Assembly (NCBI GenBank): GCA_030634425.1
Contig: DAOWAU010000030.1
Span: forward strand, 1 to 7,999
Reading direction: 5' to 3'
Origin: Dehalococcoidia bacterium
Lineage (GTDB): Bacteria > Chloroflexota > Dehalococcoidia > Dehalococcoidales > E44-bin46
DNA: 7,999 nt
Shown: piece by piece, positions 4,993 through 7,999 of the stretch
Position numbering within the stretch: position 1 is the first letter of the stretch
Layout: every line of letters starts with the position of its first letter
The notes under the pieces: generated by a model
Told to the model about the DNA's origin: nothing
The model's database searches: none
What the model saw: only the letters and a program-made list of their open reading frames with translations
Position numbers and translations under genes: made by a program

Positions 4993-6258
4993 ATGTTTGA
5001 TAGAGTAGAGATAACAGTAAAAGCGGGCAATGGGGGAGCTGGAGCAGTAAGCTTCAGGAAGGAGAAATATGTTCCCTTTGGTGGCCCTGATGGCGGTGAT
5101 GGCGGTGATGGCGGCGATGTAATTATTAGGGCTGACCGCAGCCTTACTAGCCTGCGGAAGTTTATGCGAAAAGGATTCTATAGGGCGGGTAATGGTGAGA
5201 ATGGCAGGGGTAAAAAGAAACATGGCAGGACAGGAAGGAGCCTGCTACTCACTGTTCCGGTAGGGACTGTGGTCGTCCCCAGGACACAGGTTGGCAGTGG
5301 GACTCTGTTAGCTGATTTAGAGGAGGCTGGGCAGGAGGCGGTGGTAGCTAAGGGGGGGAAGGGGGGACGGGGCAACACCCGCTTCACCGCCGCTACTAAT
5401 CAAGCGCCACAGATTGCTGAGAAGGGGGAGGCTGGGGAGGAAAACGCGGTAATATTAGAATTGAGGCTTATTGCCGATGTCGGTATCATTGGTTATCCCA
5501 ATGTAGGGAAGTCTTCCTTACTGGCAGCCTCTTCCGCAGCTAAGCCTAAAATAGCCAGTTACCCCTTCACTACTGTCGAGCCCATTCTTGGCTTGGTTGA
5601 AGTGGAGCAACAAAGTTTTGTCCTGGCTGAGATTCCGGGGTTAATCGATGATGCCCATCTTGGTAAAGGCCTGGGACACGATTTCCTACGCCATGTTACC
5701 CGCACCAAGATGCTTATTCACCTGATAGATGGTAGCTCGGCGTCTCCGGTGGAAGATATGATTCGGGTAAATACCGAGCTCAGCTTATATGATTCGGCTC
5801 TGGCAGAAAAGCCCCAGCTGGTGGCGGTTAATAAGATTGATCTGCCTCAGGTTCGGGCAAGATCGGCTGAGATTAATGATACCTTCAGTGCTGTGGGGAT
5901 CTTGCCCTTTTTCATTTCAGCTATTACCGGGGAGGGTGTTTCCCAGCTTATGGCTGAAGTGATGAAGATGGTGAGTCAGGTTACCGTGGAGAGAAGAGCC
6001 GGGGAGAGGGTGGCCAGGAAGGTTTTTCGTCCCCAGCCCCGGGTCGCTGGCACCAGTGTGCATAAGGAAGGCGATATCTTTGTCGTTATGGCTCCCGAAC
6101 TGGAGCGCATTGTGGCTAGGGCAGATGTATCTAGCCCTGAAGTGCGTTGGCAGATTATGAAGCAGTTCACCAGGCTGGGGGTCGACAAGACCTTGGAGAA
6201 GGCTGGGGTTAAGCCAGGCGATAAGGTACGCTGTGGAACTTTAGAATGGGACTGGTAG
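4993..6258 (+). CDS. obgE: Obg-family GTPase
   Basis: Essential GTPase that binds the large ribosomal subunit and links ribosome assembly with stress and replication control. The 421-residue protein has three parts. The glycine-rich Obg domain (1-157) includes FRKEKYVPFGGPDGG and GGKGGRGNTRF. The G domain has G1 GYPNVGKSS (167-175), G2 with T193-T194, G3 EIPG (213-216), G4 NKID (280-283) and G5 SA (309-310). A C-terminal OCT domain (about 340-421) ends CGTLEWDW. The short C-terminus and OCT domain resemble the B. subtilis type. G3 has Glu in place of the usual Asp (DxPG), which may be usual in this lineage. The ATG at 4993 gives the family N-terminus MFDRVEITVKAGNGG, and a stop lies close upstream in frame. 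No Shine-Dalgarno is present, in contrast to neighbours, so the message may be leaderless or rely on the unstructured AT-rich leader. nadD follows after four bases. Confidence 0.96.
   Translation: MFDRVEITVKAGNGGAGAVSFRKEKYVPFGGPDGGDGGDGGDVIIRADRSLTSLRKFMRKGFYRAGNGENGRGKKKHGRTGRSLLLTVPVGTVVVPRTQVGSGTLLADLEEAGQEAVVAKGGKGGRGNTRFTAATNQAPQIAEKGEAGEENAVILELRLIADVGIIGYPNVGKSSLLAASSAAKPKIASYPFTTVEPILGLVEVEQQSFVLAEIPGLIDDAHLGKGLGHDFLRHVTRTKMLIHLIDGSSASPVEDMIRVNTELSLYDSALAEKPQLVAVNKIDLPQVRARSAEINDTFSAVGILPFFISAITGEGVSQLMAEVMKMVSQVTVERRAGERVARKVFRPQPRVAGTSVHKEGDIFVVMAPELERIVARADVSSPEVRWQIMKQFTRLGVDKTLEKAGVKPGDKVRCGTLEWDW
5092..5118 (+). repeat. Three tandem 9-base units encoding Gly-Gly-Asp in obgE
   Basis: GGCGGTGAT occurs twice and then GGCGGCGAT, giving GGDGGDGGD at residues 34-42. 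This lies in the glycine-rich loops of the Obg domain, where such composition is normal. Near-identical codons make it a possible slippage site. Confidence 0.8.
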
Positions 6259-6262
6259 CAGG

Positions 6263-6868
6263 ATGAATATCGGTGTCCTCGGGGGAACCTTTGACCCAAT
6301 CCATATGGGGCACCTCGTTGTTGCCGAGGAGGCAAAGGCTCGGCTTAATCTGGCTGAGGTTCTGTTTGTGCCTGCCGGCCTGCCCTGGCTGAGAGCGAAC
6401 AGTTCTCTTTCGGCTGCTGAGCACCGTGTCCAGATGGTGCGCCTTGCCATCGCCGATAAACCTTACTTCAAAATATCTACTACAGAGGTAGAGCGGGCTG
6501 GTCCCTCTTATACTGTGGATACTATTGCCGAACTCAAGGGTCAGTTTGGAGCCGAGGATGAGCTGTTTTTCATTTTAGGTTGGGATTGTTTAACCGAACT
6601 GCCTAAGTGGCGGGAGCCATCCCGGCTGGTCGCCATGTGCCGCCTGGTGGCAGTCCCCAGGGTAGGCTCTCCGGCTCCCGACCTTCGCGCCTTAGAAGCC
6701 AGCATCCCGGGGTTAGCCAAGCGGGTTATTTTGCTGGATAAACCCAGGGTAGATATCAGCGCCTCAGGGATTAGAGACCGAGTTGCCCAGGGGTTATCCA
6801 TTGAAGACCTTGTCCCTGAGCCGGTAGAGAGGTATATTCGAGAGCAGGGGTTATACACTAGGCCTTAG
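6263..6868 (+). CDS. nadD: Nicotinate-nucleotide adenylyltransferase
   Basis: Adenylates nicotinate mononucleotide with ATP to deamido-NAD in NAD biosynthesis. The 201-residue protein shows the nucleotidyltransferase motif GGTFDPIHMGH (7-17) and the second ATP-binding motif ISASGIR (165-171). It also shows family-typical segments VPAGLPWLR (36-44), AAEHRVQM (51-58), GPSYTVDTI (80-88), FILGWD (103-108) and LPKWREP (113-119). Length fits the family (about 190-215). Many family members have PPHK where this one has PWLR. The ATG at 6263 comes four bases after the obgE stop with only a weak AGG nearby, so translation is probably coupled to obgE. pyrE follows after 15 bases, which makes obgE-nadD-pyrE a likely operon. 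Confidence 0.95.
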   Translation: MNIGVLGGTFDPIHMGHLVVAEEAKARLNLAEVLFVPAGLPWLRANSSLSAAEHRVQMVRLAIADKPYFKISTTEVERAGPSYTVDTIAELKGQFGAEDELFFILGWDCLTELPKWREPSRLVAMCRLVAVPRVGSPAPDLRALEASIPGLAKRVILLDKPRVDISASGIRDRVAQGLSIEDLVPEPVERYIREQGLYTRP

Positions 6869-6870
6869 CT

Positions 6871-6876
6871 AGGAGG
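6871..6876 (+). promoter_or_regulatory. pyrE Shine-Dalgarno
   Basis: A perfect AGGAGG lies seven bases before ATG at 6884, inside the 15-base nadD-pyrE gap. It supports this start over later in-frame codons. Confidence 0.85.
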
Positions 6877-6883
6877 TAGCATT

Positions 6884-7453
6884 ATGGAGAAAGAGCCGAC
6901 TTTAGAGTTGGGTTTGAACACTGAGGAGGCTAAGAGGATTTTGGCAATCGCCAATAAGGTGGGGGCATTGCTAAAGGGTGAATTTACCCTTACCTCGGGA
7001 AAGAAAAGTACTTTTTACTTTGATGCTAAAAAGCTAACCCTCTCTCCAGAGGGGGCCTACCACATAGGGAAGGCGATATTTGACCAACTGGCGGAGAGCA
7101 GGGTTGATGCTGTTGGGGGGGTGGCAACGGGGGCTTACCCTATTGTAGCTGCGGTAGCCGTGGTTAGCTACCTGGAGGGGAAGCCGCTCCCCTCTTTTAT
7201 CGTGAGGGAGGTGGCCAAAGAGCATGGCACCAAAAGGCAGATTGAAGGGCATCTCAAGGAGGGCTGTAGAGTGGCTATAGTTGATGATGTCCTTACCACG
7301 GGAGGCTCAGTCCTGAAAGCAATAGAGGCGGTGGAAGCGGCGAAGTGCCAGGTGGTGAGGGTCATCGTGCTGGTTGACCGGCATGAAGGCGGAGGCGATA
7401 GGCTGAAGAAAGCAGGGTATGATTTTGTTGCTCTGTTGAGCCTCGTCCATTAA
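6884..7453 (+). CDS. pyrE: Orotate phosphoribosyltransferase
   Basis: Joins orotate and PRPP to make orotidine 5'-monophosphate in pyrimidine synthesis. The 189-residue type I phosphoribosyltransferase has [12 protein letters not shown] (36-47), the [16 protein letters not shown] segment (77-92), the mobile-loop segment [15 protein letters not shown] (108-122) and the PRPP-binding loop [12 protein letters not shown] (131-142). Length fits the shorter family members. In most OPRTases the loop begins RKExK; here the sequence is R108-E109-V110-A111-K112. The second basic residue (K100 in the Salmonella enzyme) is therefore Glu, while the catalytic loop Lys equivalent (K112) and His (H114) are kept. 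Other PRTases such as PyrR are less likely because of the SGKKS and HGT-EG motifs. It is last in the obgE-nadD-pyrE run and meets gyrB tail to tail, with stop codons overlapping in TTAA. Confidence 0.93.
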   Translation: MEKEPTLELGLNTEEAKRILAIANKVGALLKGEFTLTSGKKSTFYFDAKKLTLSPEGAYHIGKAIFDQLAESRVDAVGGVATGAYPIVAAVAVVSYLEGKPLPSFIVREVAKEHGTKRQIEGHLKEGCRVAIVDDVLTTGGSVLKAIEAVEAAKCQVVRVIVLVDRHEGGGDRLKKAGYDFVALLSLVH

Positions 7454-7999
7454 ATATCCAGGTTTTTGACGCTCTTAGCGTGGGCCTGGATAAAGGCCTT
7501 ACGGGGCGGGACTTCTTCTCCCATTAATACATGGAAGATGTGGTCAGCGGTGGCGGTATCTTCCAGATTGACGCCAAGCAGGGTGCGGGTAGCCGGGTTC
7601 ATGGTGGTCTCCCACAGTTGCTCGGGGCTCATCTCTCCCAGACCCTTATAACGCTGGACATCTACCTTTTTCGCCCCTTTCAGCTTGCCAAGTACCCCTT
7701 CCTTCTCTTGGTCAGAGTAAACCCAGCGCTCAACCTTGCTCGCTTTAATCCGGTATAGGGGTGGTTGGGCAATGAACAGGTGCTCGTGGTTAATCAGGTC
7801 CACCATATGGCGGAAGAAGAAGGTCAGCAGCAGGGAGCGGATGTGGGAGCCATCAACATCGGCGTCAGTCATAATGATAACCCGATGATAACGGAGCTTG
7901 GATAGGTCAAATTCATCGTCTATGCCCGTTCCCAGAGCAGTAATGAGGGCGCGGATTTCTGTGTGAGCGAGCATCTTGTCCAGGCGTGCCTTTTCCACA
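7450..7999 (-). CDS. gyrB: DNA gyrase subunit B, C-terminal part (5' end outside window)
   Basis: ATPase and TOPRIM subunit of DNA gyrase, which introduces negative supercoils. Only about 183 codons at the 3' end are here. The first full codon at 7998 is GTG, an internal Val in the family motif [10 protein letters not shown] and not a start. Visible motifs are the TOPRIM metal site [24 protein letters not shown], interpreted as the DxDxD triad, then [30 protein letters not shown] and the end [14 protein letters not shown]. ParE/TopoIV B is the alternative. Gyrase is favoured by the close match of [18 protein letters not shown] and the C-terminal NLDI to GyrB. There is no proteobacterial-type insertion between TOPRIM and tail, so the full protein is probably of the roughly 640-residue type. 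It ends in TAA overlapping the pyrE TAA on the other strand. Confidence 0.94.
   Translation of the reverse strand, partial: VEKARLDKMLAHTEIRALITALGTGIDDEFDLSKLRYHRVIIMTDADVDGSHIRSLLLTFFFRHMVDLINHEHLFIAQPPLYRIKASKVERWVYSDQEKEGVLGKLKGAKKVDVQRYKGLGEMSPEQLWETTMNPATRTLLGVNLEDTATADHIFHVLMGEEVPPRKAFIQAHAKSVKNLDI

Noticed and set aside
5178..5387. Minus-strand open frame opposite obgE
   Set aside because: Pro-rich shadow of the glycine-rich Obg domain; no independent support.
6851..6859. TTATACACT, one mismatch from a DnaA box
   Set aside because: Single copy inside the nadD 3' end, no cluster around it; expected by chance.
1..7999. Accessory systems (CRISPR, toxin-antitoxin, insertion sequence, phage)
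   Set aside because: No repeats-with-spacers, terminal inverted repeats, transposase or toxin-like small genes were found; all space is accounted for by conserved genes and short control regions.

Overview
The window is an ordinary-looking bacterial housekeeping block of about 8 kb with roughly balanced base composition. Nothing in it looks mobile. The gene set and the style of the proteins point to a Chloroflexota member, most likely of the Dehalococcoidia. The clues are an archaeal-type ApgM phosphoglycerate mutase next to mazG and fmt, a NadD with a PWL substrate loop, and an Obg with EIPG in G3. The taxonomic call is inference from memory of these families and was not searched.

Layout. 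On the minus strand lie fmt (3099 to 2158), mazG (2070 to 1288) and apgM (1167, running off the left edge a few codons before its end). A tRNA-Pro(CGG) gene sits on the opposite strand in the mazG-apgM gap (1211-1287), with its own near-consensus promoter. A divergent control region (about 3100-3409) separates fmt from dnaA (3410-4750, plus). A 242-base gap follows dnaA and ends in a very AT-rich island. The plus-strand run obgE (4993-6258), nadD (6263-6868) and pyrE (6884-7453) comes next, tightly packed. The 3' third of gyrB (minus, 7999 to 7450) meets pyrE head-on and shares a TTAA double stop with it.

How the genes work together. The theme is replication, translation start and nucleotide housekeeping. 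DnaA starts replication and GyrB supplies negative supercoiling. Fmt formylates initiator tRNA, and tRNA-Pro reads CCG. MazG removes non-canonical NTPs. Obg acts in ribosome assembly and stress. NadD makes NAD precursors, PyrE makes OMP for pyrimidines, and ApgM interconverts phosphoglycerates.

The most interesting signal is around dnaA. The DNA-recognition motif of this DnaA reads GDRNPATVSHA where the family norm is close to GGRDHTTVxHA. No canonical DnaA box is visible in either flanking gap. An 82-base, about 85% AT island lies just downstream of dnaA, and the dnaA leader can form a long hairpin. Together these suggest a possible origin region with altered initiator-DNA specificity; this is a hypothesis, not a demonstrated system. 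I saw no defence system, CRISPR array, insertion sequence or other accessory module.
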